From NCBI GenBank assembly GCA_033296725.1, contig MU857715.1, positions 20,517-84,516 of the forward strand: DNA of 64,000 bases, read 5' to 3'. This document shows, one piece after another, positions 12,723-25,328 of this stretch. This DNA is from Corynascus novoguineensis (Eukaryota; Ascomycota; Sordariomycetes; Sordariales; Chaetomiaceae). The first letter of the stretch is position 1, and each line of letters starts with the position of its first letter. The notes beneath the pieces were generated by a model. That model did not search any database. It saw nothing but the letters and a program-made list of their open reading frames with translations, and had not been told where the DNA came from. A program made the translations under genes and the position numbers.

Positions 12723-15516
12723 CTGGGGATATGTGCCAGCTTGGATATGTCGTTAATGCACCCAAATCCGGAAGACTGACAGTCAAAATTAAGCCTATTG
12801 CTGAATTAGACGATGAATACGTCGTGGTCAATAACAGTACCGCCGGACAGTACCTTTGTCAGCAGATCGCCGACGTAGTTGCCGGACTGCTTCCTGGTGG
12901 AAAAGGACCAAGCTGGGTAGCCATTTGGTGATGGCTGAAACAAGCTAGCTTCAAGAATGTCAAGCCAATAACCAAGTCGGGATTGAACAAAGCCAGAAGT
13001 TGGCCAGGCTCAAATTTGCAACACAGGTCAGAGACTAGACCTAGAGGATTGGAAGCAGGTTGTCTGGAGCGATGGGGCCTCCGTGGTAATAGGTGCGGTC
13101 CGTGAATAGCGGCGAATATAATGCCCACCTTGCAAGCAAACAGCAACTATTGTACAGGTTGGCGTTGTAAAGACCAGTTCACATTCATCTTTTACGCTTA
13201 TTATACCTAGAGGTAGATTGGTCCTTGTAACTGTTGGCCAAAAGAGGCAGCGAAAAGTAGAGCAAAATATCAGGAGCTAACTAATGGATGCGTACAACTG
13301 TTGGAAGTCCAACAGCCACGCATCCACGGTTGCAGTGGTATTCAGAGCAGAAGGTGTGAAGCGGTCAACGCACGCAGGGCAGCTCAATTGAAGGCATTCA
13401 ATCTGGCGATAGTTACAGAGATCTGTGTCTGGTTCAAAAGATGGGTTGGCCTCGTGACCCCCGAAAAATCCCTCCACGCCAAGAGCTCGTTGGCGTGGTG
13501 GCTGGGATACGCCACAGTTGCCACAGCTTATTCAACAACAACTCTGCCCATGAGCAAAAGGACCGGCGCTTGTGAGAGCCCGAGACGACCACGAACAACT
13601 GGCATCAAATTGAAAGGAATTCCTAAGCCTTCACGGCGGCAGAGTTGAGACTAGTGAGCAGGTACGTCGGGAGAAAGGCCTGAGGCGTTGAGCGTTGGTC
13701 GGTTTCCGCTGCCAAAGTGATGCCGGTCGATTGTTGATAAACCCCTTCGGGTTACGCTCGGAAGCTAAGCAGGTAGGCTAGGTCGAATTTATTCTGCTCG
13801 CGCTGGAGGAAAGTAGAGTGATGGGCGCCGGGACGGAGAATCGGGTTCTGGCCATCTCGTCTCCGTCTAGGCTAAGTACATACCTTAGACACCAACCTCA
13901 AGACGCTGCTTATGTGAGTATTGCCTGGGATCACTCCCATTGCTCGTCGCCCCAAATAAGTCTCTCCTTGAAGTCACAATGCCAAGGCTGTAATCCTCGT
14001 ATGGCTGTTTGCTTTATTCGGGATGATTTCTGGGCTTCCTGCTTTAGCCACCTCCGCCGTAAACCAGCAACTAACTCTTGGTCAAATGGCCCCTTCCGTA
14101 GCTCGAGGAAATTCGCTCGCCCGTAGGACAACGTACTGCAAGCCTCGATTAAATTCGCTGGCTTCACTTCCCACACTCATTCCTTGGATCTTCGATAAGC
14201 AAACTAGAAATCGTCCTAGTGCTACTAGAACGAGCTGATCATATGAGGGTAGTCGACAGCCGGCTGGAGTCCGTCTTCTGGGACTTGACGTAAGCAGCTT
14301 CATCTTAAACTCCTAGCATTGTTGTCAAGACATTAAATAGGGCTGATAATGGAAGCCGAAGGATCGTTGAGTCATCACCAGAACTGAATCGTAGAATGAA
14401 TGGCGTACAGACTGGAGCCTATTTTCAGCTGCTTGTGCAGTCTGCCGAAAGTCGCCTGAGCATCGTGGTTGAGTTTGCTCAGCTGGCTTCTATACCCTCA
14501 ATCCGGTTATCAGGCGCGCAATGAATAGGTCCGGGCCACCGTGGAACGAGGAGTCTAGTGGTTCCGTCCAAACCAGCGTGATTTTGAGCGTGCGCCCAAG
14601 CCAGTCACTTGGGATTGGGGATCAGAAGGTCTCAGATATGTGAAGCGCTTTAACCTCATTATGAAAACCAATAGAACCGTTGTCAGTGGTCGCCACGCCA
14701 TGAGGGCTACTCCCCCATAACGATTTTCCTCCATGTTCGATCCGAGTTAGTATCTTCAGCGGTAAACGGCGGTCGTCCAGTAAAGAAGACGTCCATCGAA
14801 CCCACTGTAACAGTTTTCCCTGCTGGGACAAGCTTCGAACCATCTCTCATCAATTCTGCCTCGGGAACCCTCTCCTCCCCAATCTTAATAAGTCCACCGC
14901 TAAAAGAGTTCTGCGCAGTCCAATGTATTCTAGAGTCCGTCCTTACTGCCGCGAATATTCTGAATGGGATGGCTTCTAGTGTTCCGCGTTCCGCATTGTC
15001 TCCCTCTAGAAGTTAACAATTTTGACAAAATAATTAATCAGGTAAGAGGTAGTTACATACTAGAGCCATGGTTGTGATATCCGACTTGCGATATTGAGAC
15101 GGCGTGGATTGATGAAGTGCAAGCGCAAGTAGATGTCTGGAGATTTCGAGTGATTCGCGTCCGACGGATTCTCTTCGCTAACCCATTTTTGACGGAGGGC
15201 CTCTGATGCGGGGTACTCAAACACATCGCTTTAAAGGAAAGGTAGAGTAGCTGAATTGTCATGATACCGGTGCCTAATGCCAAGGCGGTGTCCAAGCCGG
15301 CGCCACAGGAGCCTAGGCATTGATTTGTGGTTTAAGATCTGAGCTTGGTGTTCTTCACTACGTCTTTTTGTAAGGACAAAGCCGACATGGCTGTCACTAT
15401 ATGCTTACCCATGACTCTATGGCGTATAGATGATGTATAAAGTGATTTGTACTTGCTTACGCCTAGAGTGGACATCTCAACCCCACTCCTCGCAACACCC
15501 TTGTGTTGTGGCTCGG
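12723..15516. other. intergenic, no supported gene
   Basis: No domain or spliced gene could be assembled on either strand. At 13290-13320 there is a short inverted motif (TTGGAAGTCCAACAGCCACG) matching the outer edge of the repeats at 24.33 and 41.80 kb. Confidence 0.4.
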
Positions 15517-15939
15517 TGTCACGAACCAACCATATAAGGCGGCCAGGTGGGGCCTGCAGGCAGCCCCAGGAACCAACCACCAGCCGGCGAGCCACAGAGC
15601 CACACGAGTGAGGCTGGGGAAGGTCGCCAGCGCCAAGGAACGACCATGGACGCCTAGGGACGACGGCGTCCATCAGCGACCATGGACGCTCAAGGACGAC
15701 GGCGTCCACTAGCGACCTCGCGATAAGGACATTAGGTAGCTAGTATATATACTCTAGGAAGGGAGAGCTCTGGTGGCTCTCCAGCTAGCAATACAATCAT
15801 AGCTTTGGTCCTAACCTTGAGCACCACTACTGTGAGAAACACTCTGTTGTAGACCCCTTGGCTCTACCGAACCTTCAGACTTGTCAACCCCAACCTTCGC
15901 TGAACCCTTTCAGAGGATAGTCTGACCGGGTTCGTCACA
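15517..15939 (+). mobile_element. solo LTR, 423 bp, with 5-bp target duplication
   Basis: The element starts TGTCACGAACC and ends GGTTCGTCACA, so the ends are near-perfect inverted repeats with TG..CA termini. It is flanked on both sides by CTCGG (15512-15516 and 15940-15944), a perfect 5-bp target-site duplication. Inside are two imperfect 36-bp direct repeats (15637-15712) and the block AGCTAGCAATACA seen in the other copies. No internal retrotransposon genes remain, so it is a recombined solo LTR. Related copies: 12003-12089, 19144-19340 and 47432-47837. Confidence 0.9.
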
Positions 15940-15944
15940 CTCGG

Positions 15945-17040
15945 TCAGAGGAACTAAGGGATATTATCAGCACCTCCTATGTCTCGCCCAAAGCTCCTTT
16001 CATATGGTCGCTTGTAATATTTGTTTGTTGTTTAGAAGTTGTGGTTTGGCCACCAGTCCGAGATAAACAACCTACCCAACTCTGTTAAACATAACTGTAG
16101 CTTGCCTGCCAGTTTCAAGATTCCCTAGTTCTGAACGAGTATACTAGTCTCATCGTCTCTCGGAGAACTAAACATGTCAGGATGGGCGAACGGTGTGCAC
16201 TGTTTTGACTTTTCACCGGTATCCATTGCCTCTTCAGCCGACCAGAGGCCACAACCCGTTTAACAGAGAAAATTCAGGTTGTCTTAAAATTGTCTAGAGA
16301 CGGCTATCATGAAGTGGAACAGAAATTAATTTGTCTCCCTATACGCTGCGCTGGGATTTTAGCATGACACGCGCAGCAACAGAGATGGAAAGTAACAGTT
16401 CAGTACCTTTCCATTAATCATCGGCCCCTGTGCTTCATCCCTGTCGGCCAACACACACTCTCATTAAAACGCTAGACGACTCGTGATTCCGTTCTGCCCG
16501 CAAATATATGGAAACCTCGTTCTACCATAGTACAAGCACCTTAACCTCTTGCTGCCTCCCGCTAGCCTTCCGTAAATGGTGTCTCAGGACTAACGATGCA
16601 TTATCCTGCTCTTTTCTAGCTAGTCCGCTACAAGAGCCTCTCCTTCTTTATATCTACATATATTATCAATATCAAAACATACACTAAGGTGGAGGATTTC
16701 CTACACAATGGCCGAGGCTATAGAAAGGGTCAACTAAGCAAGGTACTCTAAACAAACTCGGGCCTTCGTCTCTGACTTATGACCGATTCCAATTTTCAAG
16801 TCAAACTAACAAATTACACACCTTGTAGCAGATAGCCTAATAACTACCTTGACCTGTTTGAAAGTAGAGTACTATAAGAGCAGAAAGTAGAAAGCAAAAA
16901 AGGCTTCTCGACTTTCTGGTTCTCTTCGACGTTATTCCCTGGTTCATCTTCTAGATTTTGACCGTTGGAGTGAATGCAAAGTAACTGCTCGGAACTACCG
17001 GGTTCTCACGTCATCTGATAGCGGACTTTAAGCCGGACTT
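15945..17040. other. AT-rich spacer, nothing recognised
   Basis: No open frame of note, RNA gene or clear repeat was seen between the solo LTR and the start of the LINE remnant. Confidence 0.4.
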
Positions 17041-20000
17041 AACTTGATATCCCAATGGGTTACCCCAACCGGACGAAGCTGATCCCAACAGCGAAGCGAG
17101 AGAGGACCTGGCCAATCCGGAGCATGCTGTGGGTTCGAAGCGACATCAAAGCCGAGCAAATCCAAATACCATCAGCAGACGTAACCGCGGCACGGATCTC
17201 TCTACCAGATCGCGTGGTACTGATGGTGTCAGTTTATGTTAAGGGCGGTAGCGACGGAGTGCTAGAAGCAGCAACAAGAGAACTCGATCGGCTGATTAGG
17301 AGGTTCCGTAACGGAACAGGGACAGAAACTAAGACAGATGTCATCCTGGCAAGTGATTTCAACCGCCACGATCAGCTCTGTGGAGGAGACGACGTCTCAC
17401 CACTAAGACAAGGCGAAGGAGATCGGATCATCAGCCTCATAGATGAACACTCCCTCTACAGCCTTTTCCCTAGAGAACACGAAGACATGGCAATCAGGGG
17501 AAGCAGAGAGCATGATCGACCGAGTACTGGCTTCTACAGAACTGGCAGACCAGCTACAGGTGTAGAATCCACCTATACGATTATAGGTGTGACCATAGAG
17601 CGATCGAAACGATATTATAGTTGAAGACCGTCTAGTAAAGACAAGACTCCTCTTCAAGGACGTACCATAGACAGAAAACAGAACCAGGGTGGCAGCAAAC
17701 CTCAAGCATATCCTATAGGGGGGTAGCGTACAACAGCAAGCAGATCAACTCATGACCACGGTGATAGAGGCAGTTTATAGCCTAACACCTAAAGCCAAGC
17801 CATCACTATACGCCAAGATGTGGTGGACGACAGACCTTATACGGCTCCGCCGGATATATATATTCTGGAGGAATCAGGCAAAATCTCGACACAGGATAGG
17901 GCAAATTCACCAGAGCTTGAACAACATGCCAGGACTATAGGCAAGGGGTATTACGACACGATCCGTAGACAGAAAAGCTTAGATTAGAACGAGTTCCTGG
18001 CTGACAACGCAAACATCTGGCGAGCTACAAAGTACCTACAAGCTGGCAGCGGTATAATAGGTGACAAAATACCCCCTCTGGTCCGACTAGACGGCTCTGG
18101 TATAAAGGCAAGGCAGAACAAGCACAGACGCTACTAGCCACCTTCTTCCTAACACTACCAGGGAGCATCGAAGACGAGGGTCAACGTCCTTAAGGGGCAC
18201 CAGTACATATGCCAGACCTGGCAATAGAAGAGGTTGAGCAGAAAGGCCTGTCTACTAGACCATAGAAGGTGCCTAGAGAGGGCGGCCTGCCAGCATGTCA
18301 GGACCCGGGAAACGGTAAGGCTCGGTCAGGGCCAGGGAGAGAGCAAGCTGAAGGTACGAGGCTCGAAACATGCTGCCGAAAGGGGTTTGAACTGTATCGG
18401 CCTGGAGAAGTGGGGTCGGAACTCGGAAAGGTGGGGCATATGGCACTATTGGCGCGGCATGACACTATTAGGAGGTAGCGAGTGAGCGGCGGTCACGAGG
18501 GGCTCGTACTCATATCTCTCGTCTCGTGACCAGGAGCGGAAAAGGGGGCAAGCTAGATATCGCGGGGTCAAAAAGGGTGGTAGGGAGAGGAGAAGGGAAG
18601 GGATTTGGCAGAGTTCAGTGTACCCTCAATTCTACTACTTGCTGGGACCCATCTCCCACTGTGCTTAGTGACCCTGTGTGCCTCTCCTACCCCTTCACTC
18701 TAACTTTCAACCCACTAGGACCATTCCGGTCCTGACATTCAGGGAGAGGCTCCTATAGAGGCTCAGAGCAAGAGGCATACCAGAGGGCCTGACTAGGTGG
18801 CTTGATGCCTTTTGCTCAAAACGTACGGCAACCATCGTGGTAAACGGCTTAATATCTGAACAACAAGAGCTGCTCCAAGCGGGCTTGCCACAGGGGTCAC
18901 CACTATCCCCGATACTCTTCCTCTTGTTTAACGCGGACCTGGTACAGCACAAAATTAACGTAAACGGAGGCTCAATCGTTTTTGTTGACGACTATAAAGC
19001 CTGAGTTATAGGCCCAACAGCAGAAGCGAACCGTGTAGGCATCCAAGCGATCATAGACAGGGCCCTAGATTGAGAAAGACGAAGCGGCGCTTCGTTCGAA
19101 GGGGAGGAAACAGCCATCGTACACTTCACGAGAGCACTCCCAACAGCTAGTATATAGTTACTCGTTAGGAAGGGCTCTGGAAGCTCTTCAGCTAGCAATA
19201 CAGTGTTGGACACACCTTCAAGCACACGTTGTGAGAAACACTTGTTGTTGTGAACCCCTCGGCTTCACCGGACCTTCAGACTCTTGTCAACCATACCTTC
19301 GCTGACCCTTTCAGAGGATAGTCTGACCGGGTTCGTCACAAAGGGGACGTGGTCAGACCGAAGGAAATTACGAAGATCCTAGGGGTTATTATAGACCACG
19401 AACTCCGCTACAGGCAACATATCGCTAGAACGGCGGCCAAGGGGCTTACTTCGTGGAGGACAACCGAGTCAGCCGGATAGAAACTATCTGGGAGTATACT
19501 ATCTCCCCTACGAACCCCGCCTATAGTACGAGGTATGAGCCAGACCAGAAGGAGGCCGCCGAGATGGCCGACATGACCACGGGCATTGTGATTGTAACCA
19601 ACTAATCCGTACGGAAAGGTAGAATAGGTATAGGCAGTATCGTGTAGGACACCGTCTTTTGTGATATAAGCGAAGCAACGTTGAAGTATGTTACGGCCAT
19701 AGGAACAAGGGAGGACTAGAACCCTTATATAGCAGAACTTGCAGCAATTGTAACAGCTCTGAAGAACCTGCCTTAACGTCTGATACAGACAAATCACGAT
19801 TATTACCAGGAGTCAATCAGCGCTAGCAGCAATCAGGCAACCACGGCAACAGTCGGGCCAAACCATCATATAAGAGATATATAAAACAACTAAACTGCTT
19901 AATCAGAAAAGAAACTTAGTCCATTTCTAGTAAATACTAGTAGAGAGCGACTTGGTGTTAGGACTAGAGACCAGGGCGGCTATATAAAGCGTAACGAGGC

Positions 20001-20780
20001 AAGAACATACACTTAGCCTCTAGATTCCTAAATCCAAATCCACCACAATCAGGTTGGCAATGGCAGAGCAATAGCGTAAAAGGACCCTCCTTGAAAGCGT
20101 AGGCAAGTTCCCGGAGGTTATGGACACAGCTCTACCAGGCAAACACACCCGTAGTCCTTATGACAAGCTGAAGCGAATAGAGGCCTGTTTTCTGGCCTAA
20201 CTTCGAACCGGAATGGCGACGCTAAACGGGTTTCTAAGCAGAATAGGAGCGGTCGAATCAGATCTTTGTCCCTGCGGCCAAACGTGGGAGACAGTCGAAC
20301 ATTTTCTATTACGATACGTAAGATATACAGCATTGAGAGAAGACATGCTATAATACATAGTAGAAAAACGAGGGAGCATCTCGTTCTGTCTGGGAGGGAA
20401 AACATCATCCGACTCGAAGAAGTAATCGCCAGATATGAAAGCAGTCAGGGCAACGATCAAGTACGCAATGGCGACATGGAGATTGGGCCTAGACAAGGAA
20501 CAACGAAGATTGGAACAGTTACAATAAGGGGAGCTCTACTAACACCATACAGCCTTAACCAGCAGATCCCGCTTTAGCTGCTGAAGATATGACGTTAAAC
20601 ACTTGGAGAACGTAGCCTCCAAGTCGATCTGCTAGAAACCAAGCCAAGAGGCAACGGGTGGCGTGAGGAAATGGGAAAGAGTAAAGGGTTTGCACGAGTT
20701 CACGGCTGAGCGTCAACGAACTGGATGTAGTTAGCGTGCCAAGGCCCTTTAGGGCTTCGTGCCTCTGGGCGAAATAAATT
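17041..20780 (+). mobile_element. Tad-like non-LTR retrotransposon (LINE), degenerate
   Basis: The remnant encodes, in order, an apurinic-type endonuclease (17055-17624, with DVILASDFNRHDQLCGGDDV), a reverse transcriptase core (about 18750-19020, with GLPQGSPLSPILFLLFNADL and the catalytic VFVDDY), further RT text flanking the LTR at 19144-19340, an RNase H-like stretch near 19780-19880, and the typical C-terminal segment (20190-20470, with RTGMATLNGFLSRIGAVESD and CPCGQTWETVEHFLL). Many TAG/TAA/TGA codons and frame changes break it. The stretch 18310-18700 does not read as LINE protein and may be an insertion. The 3' tail near 20740-20790 (GGGCTTCGTGCCTCTGGGC then an A-rich run) fits the end of Tad-type elements. 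Not active. Confidence 0.85.
19144..19340 (+). repeat. truncated LTR inserted in the LINE
   Basis: Starting at the block CTAGTATATA, about 197 bp match the 3' half of the LTR family and end with GGGTTCGTCACA. LINE reverse transcriptase text reads up to it (ending near IVHFTRALPT) and resumes after it (KGDVVRPKEITKILG). The LTR element therefore landed in the LINE, later lost its 5' part, and is younger than the LINE copy. Confidence 0.8.
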
Positions 20781-20794
20781 CCATCCATCCATAC

Positions 20795-20870
20795 CCGAAA
20801 ATGGCGACACTGCCCAAGCCAAATTCGGCGGCCACAACAGCAGGTGCTGTACTTAGTCTGTAAACACGAG
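20795..20870 (+). repeat. dispersed 75-bp repeat, second copy
   Basis: This is the partner of 12648-12722, found immediately downstream of the LINE 3' end. Confidence 0.6.
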
Positions 20871-21303
20871 ACCAGACCGTTAGTCGATATTTTCTTTCTA
20901 TCCTTGATCGCTATAGGAGCCAGTCCCATATTCGACAGAACCTATACTGTGAAGATGGACTTATCAGCACTGCAACTACCAGTCAACCAACCCCTATAAA
21001 AGGTTGTCGAATTAGAAGTCGATATTTGCAATCAAGTTGCAGCACGTATAATGTTGACGAAGCCCAGCCACTTCGTCACAGCCGTGTCGAAGTGTTATAT
21101 CGACACGCCACGCTCCGCGCTATGGATGAGCGCCGCCTGCTGTGTAACGTGAACTTATCAGGCGAGCGCCACAATATCACAGCCTTATTTCCCCATCTCG
21201 AAATCTGATCTCAAACGCAGCCATGCTCCGCGCACCATCCGAATGCTGTGGGGCTTGACTGCCTGCAAATACCCACGGCACACTGTCTTACCTCCGTTGA
21301 ACC

Positions 21304-22878
21304 ATGGCTCCTGCTGCTACGGGCACTTCTCCTCTCTCTGTCGCACTCGAAATTCTTGGTAAATGCGACGAAATCTGCCGACGGCTCAGCCTCCGCTTCG
21401 CGGCCCATCACCCACACAATGAACCACTAACAGCCTTGCTTCACCAGCATATAAAGACCTTGGAAGCTGAGTTACATTGCCTCCAGGCGAGTGTTTCTCG
21501 GTCCATTTCGGATGGGAATGCCATCCCCACCGAGCTTATCCGAGCCGTGACCGGCACCAAACTGCGAGTTATCGAGCTGCTCGAACTCGAGCATTTCCAC
21601 AGCTGCGAAGAACGGGAGGGTCATGGCGGTGCTTTGAACGTTCTCTTTGCACGGAGGTTCATTCTCGGCGGCATTGCTCCCCCCCCCGGCAGCTCGTGCC
21701 TACCACAACGAGGACAAGCTCATCCGCATTGGCCTTGAGTTCCGGGACCTTCTTCAAGAAGTTCTACCAGGCTCCTTTTGTGACAAAACATATTCCCAAC
21801 ATGCCTTTGAGCAGTTCTTGTAAGAGAAACAACCTCGAATCCCCCAACCTTGACTTGCTGACTGATTCAACCGTTTTGCAGGCCGAAAATAGAGGATTTC
21901 TTCGCCCAGATCGCAAGGCAGTTTCGCCCACGTTACGTACACACCTACGAAAAGTTGCTTGATGCGCCGTACATAATCGACGGGACAGCTCCACCATGCC
22001 TGGGAAGCTACGGCATCGTCAGAAAGTCTAACCATAGACGGACTGGTGAGGCCCTTGCTATCAAGACTTTTCCTAATGTCTTCGACGACGAGACTGCGGG
22101 TAAAATCCTGAGGGAAATCGGCATCCTCGAGGTTTGCGACCATAAAAATATCGTTCGGCTTGTTGAAGCATTCAAAACCAAAGATGATGGCCTGTCAATG
22201 CACTTAGTTATAACTCCCTGGGCTCCATGCACCCTACATGTTTTCCTCCACATGCCGCAGCCGGTGCGAGCAGACAGGTGCGCTTGGTTCCAGCCAGGTT
22301 CTCTCGAGTCGGATCTCAGTGTCTACCGCATTATGTACGAACTCGCCGACGCCGTCACCTACCTCCACGCCAACGAGATCAAGCACAAGGACATCAAGCC
22401 GGAGAATATCCTTCTGTACCGCGAAGGGAATGCTGCCGAGATCACACCGCTGATCACCGACTTTGGTGTCAGCAAAGTGTTCAGCAAGGATGCTCTAACC
22501 AACTACACCGATAGTACGCGAAGTTGCCTTGCTCCAGAGCAGTTGCATAAGGAGTCTAGTACCCTCAAAGCAGATATTTGGCAGCTAGGTTGCGGCTTCG
22601 CCCATCTCCTCGCGCTTGCTGCAGGGGGGAAACTAGCCCACGAGAAGCTACTGGACAGTTATATGAGGAGCAACGATCAGAAATGTTCCTACATCATTGC
22701 GGAGGAACATTCTTCGTTCATGGGAGCCCTAGGCAACATTTGCATGAGAGGAAACGCCGCCCTGAGGCGGGCGTATTTTGTTGTCTCCAGCATGTTGGAT
22801 TTGGATCCCTCTCAGCGCCTCGACATTGAGTGTGTGCGAACTTCGCTCGTCAAAACCCCCGGAAGGGCAGGCGCATGA
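21304..22878 (+). CDS. Ser/Thr protein kinase, orphan fungal type
   Basis: A cytosolic protein kinase with an N-terminal extension of about 220 aa. Kinase motifs: glycine loop CLGSYGIVRK, VAIK-equivalent ALAIKTF, helix C glutamate in LREIGILE, catalytic loop HKDIKPENILL, ITDFGVSKVF, and CLAPEQL followed by KADIWQLGC. HRD is replaced by HKD, but Asp, Lys and Asn are kept, so it is probably active. An intron at 21820-21881 is well supported (GTAAGA..TTGCAG). Upstream, the frame shifts at a run of nine C (21679-21687). Either the C tract has gained a base (eight C would give one open frame of about 503 aa), or the tract is the pyrimidine-rich acceptor of an extra intron ending in GGCAG at 21691 with a weak phase-1 donor near 21617-21626. 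Both restore the same downstream frame. The substrate is unknown. Confidence 0.75.
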
Positions 22879-23239
22879 AAGCTCGATTGGCTGCCCCAAT
22901 GATTGGATATCCCGTTATTTCCTTTGTGCAACTCTCACCTTGTCTTTTCTTGGAGGCTAGTAGTATTGGAATCGGACAACTATGGTATCTTGGATCAACG
23001 CAAAGCAAAAAGGTGGCTATAATAGACTCGGAAGACATAAAAAAAGCCCTAGCGTAGTAGGTAGATATTCCTCAGACTACCCAAGCAGCGCAAGGGACAT
23101 CGGAGACTAGTCCCAAATCCACAAGCGCCCGAGAGGTCGAGATCCAACAGAACTCACAGTTCGACCCGCATTGGTGGTATCCTATCACTTCAGAACCTGG
23201 TCCCAGCGCCTCTGCCACTCCTTTACCATGGGCCTCGTA

Positions 23240-23880
23240 GAGCGTCTCTTCAGAGCTCTGATGGGCCTCTGGGAGCCCTCGGAAAGTCCTCCTTTTGCCA
23301 CCCACTGTCCGGTGAGTAAGCTGAAGGCTTCGAGGGCTGTTGGCTCTAGTGGGCCCTGTGCCGGTCTCCGGCCACTGCGTTTCCCTCCTTTCCTAAACCT
23401 TAGATCAAGCTGCAGGCAACCCCTCTGTATTAATTGCCTTGCTGGTACTCTTGGGGCATCTGGGCCCCACCCGGCCTGTAGTAGTGGCTAATCAAGCCGT
23501 CCTTCGAGGTCTGCCAGCCTTGTGTTAAGGTAAAGGTCTAGCGGGGGTACCCAAATCCCTGTCCCTAAGCAGCGGATTGGGGTAACTTTATAGGCCCCAG
23601 ATATTATTCGTAGGTCCCGGTTCTGTGCCTTCAAGAGTTCTACCGCCGGCTCTTGGGGGTCCCCCCAATGGTTGTGGGCTTTTGGAAGCCTGAGGCCCCG
23701 AAGACTAGGGCACTAAGGATACACTTTATGTATGTCTCTCTGGTCCTCACAAGGCCAAGGCTGGTCTCTCCAGCCATTCTTGTGAGGGCCAAGTTTTGGG
23801 TTTATAGCTTTCTGGCCACCATGGTGCAGTAGGCTTCCACTTTAGATTCCGGCCTAACCAAACTTGTGAGAGACGAGCAG
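23240..23880 (-). mobile_element. LINE fragment (reverse transcriptase C-terminal region)
   Basis: Translated on the minus strand, this stretch gives text such as LRIISGAYKVTPIRCLGTG and PPLDLYLNTRLADLEGRL, typical of the region between reverse transcriptase and RNase H in Tad-like LINEs. It has in-frame stops and no full domain. It is a second LINE, opposite in direction to the copy at 17-20.8 kb. Confidence 0.7.
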
Positions 23881-24083
23881 TACAGATGTCAGGCTCGATG
23901 GCGCTGTCAATACTCCTCAAATCTACGAATCAAAAGCTGAAGAAGAAGAGGGAAGAGTAGAATAGCATGCCGGCGCCCGCAGTTACGTGAGAAGGTGGGC
24001 TTCATTTGATTTACTCTAGCGAAGGACAAACTGAAATCAAACACGGAGATGTAGACTTGTTGGATTAAACAAGGGCCTAGGTG

Positions 24084-24352
24084 GAAAAGTAAGGACAGGA
24101 TGCTGCAAGCCAGCTCAACATTGAGCAACCATTGGTCTAGGAACGTGAGCTGTCACAAGACGGGACATTGCAAACCCTGCAACCTCAGGTGCTCTTGGGA
24201 GGATATAATTATTCTGCAAGAACGAGGAGAGAAATGTTCTGAGGAAGGAACGAAGGACGCACCTGCTTCAGCACTGAATTAATTGATCCCACTACTGAAA
24301 ACCTTTTATTTTGTGAGAAATCGTGGAATCGTGGCTGTTGGTCTTCCACCAA
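24084..24352 (+). repeat. left copy of inverted repeat flanking the PKS-NRPS block
   Basis: About 265 bp are roughly 85% identical by eye to the reverse complement of 41803-42062. Shared blocks include CTCAACATTGAGCAA, GAGCTGTCACAA, GGGACATTGCAA, AACCTCAGGTGCTCT, CTGCAAGAACGAGGAG and GGAATCGTGGCTGTTGGTCT. No protein domain is recognised, so it is probably a non-autonomous or truncated transposon. Confidence 0.85.
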
Positions 24353-24510
24353 GACTATATGAGCTCGCAGCCAATCATTCAAGATCCTACCGTTCCGCAA
24401 CCCTAGGTGTAGTGTTTTCTATATGCACGGCAATCAGGTCTGGTAAGCCAGTATATTCCACCACGTATAAAGTTACAGTCATGGATGCAAATGAAAAAAA
24501 AGCTCAGTCG

Positions 24511-25328
24511 CTACAAATCTCCAAACTGAATGCCCTCGTGCTCGCCACTTTGCGTCGTGAGTCCTGGTCCAACTTTCTCTGGCGGAATCACTCCTTCGTT
24601 ACACAGATCCCAATCGACTTCCATCGCCAAGTCGGGCTTCTTCTTTTCGTAAACACCCCTCAACGTGCGCATGGCCTTCTGGCACTCAAATTTCGTCGTT
24701 TCATCTGTACTGAGAATCTGCCTCGTGCCAACACCATAGACTTTCACGTCACTGTCGTCAATCCAGCTGACGGCAATCTGGCCATACTCTCGATTGCCAA
24801 TGTCAACCGGTTTGATGACGTAGCGTAGTTTTCTGGTATGCGGTAGGGGCAGCGGCGTAGCTTTGTGCGGCTCGCGCACGGCCACATTCTGCGTCGAGTA
24901 CAGACATGTGCCCGCCTCTGCATCACATGAGAGCCTGGATGCAAACTCGTACCAGTGGAACCGGCTCGAGTCAGGAACACAGTGGGACGTATTGGAGGAG
25001 ATAGACGGGTCTACCCACCTAAGCGGTCAGTTGAGGTCAGCGGCTTTCGTTCAAACCTCTTTTAAGTGCCTGTAGAGTTGTGAAAGGGTGGAATAAGTAA
25101 TTACCAGCCAAAGCTAAAGTAGCCTTGCTCGGCCATGTAGCAGAAAAAGTTGGCCGCTAGGACGGTACTGTTGGCTAGCGAGGACGTATCATTCCCGGGA
25201 ACGATGACCACCGAGGTGCCATGAAATAGAGCCGGTTGTTGCGCAGAGATTGCGGACGTGAATGGTATTATTGAGATGGCTGAGATTGCAAGGAAAGCAA
25301 GGAGCTGCTTGATAGATGCCATTTTCAC
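24511..25328 (-). CDS. small secreted protein, unknown function
   Basis: Two exons (25328-25105 and 25018-24511) join in phase 2 with GTAATT..TTAG and give 243 aa. The N-terminus (MKMASIKQLLAFLAIS then AISIIPFTSAISA) is a clear signal peptide. The mature part contains N-glycosylation sites (GNDTSS, LANSTV, SSNTSH) and about seven cysteines, and ends without an anchor, so secretion is expected. No catalytic motif is recognised. It lies just inside the left inverted repeat and is co-oriented with the Zn2Cys6 regulator, 650 bp away; whether it belongs to the metabolite locus is open. Confidence 0.7.

Noticed and set aside
13735..13790. Sequence CTCGGAAGCTAAGCAGGTAG resembling a piece of animal-type 5S rRNA
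   Set aside because: Only about 20 bases match, with no helix partners and no fungal 5S start, so it is treated as chance.
22778..23491. Plus-strand frames after the kinase (22830-23057, 23171-23491)
   Set aside because: The first is tail sequence without features; the second is antisense to a LINE fragment.
13293..24352. An 11-kb element bounded by inverted TGGAAGNCCAACAGCCACG ends, carrying the kinase
   Set aside because: Flanking bases on the two sides do not form a target duplication, and the content is a mixture of LINE, LTR and host-like gene.
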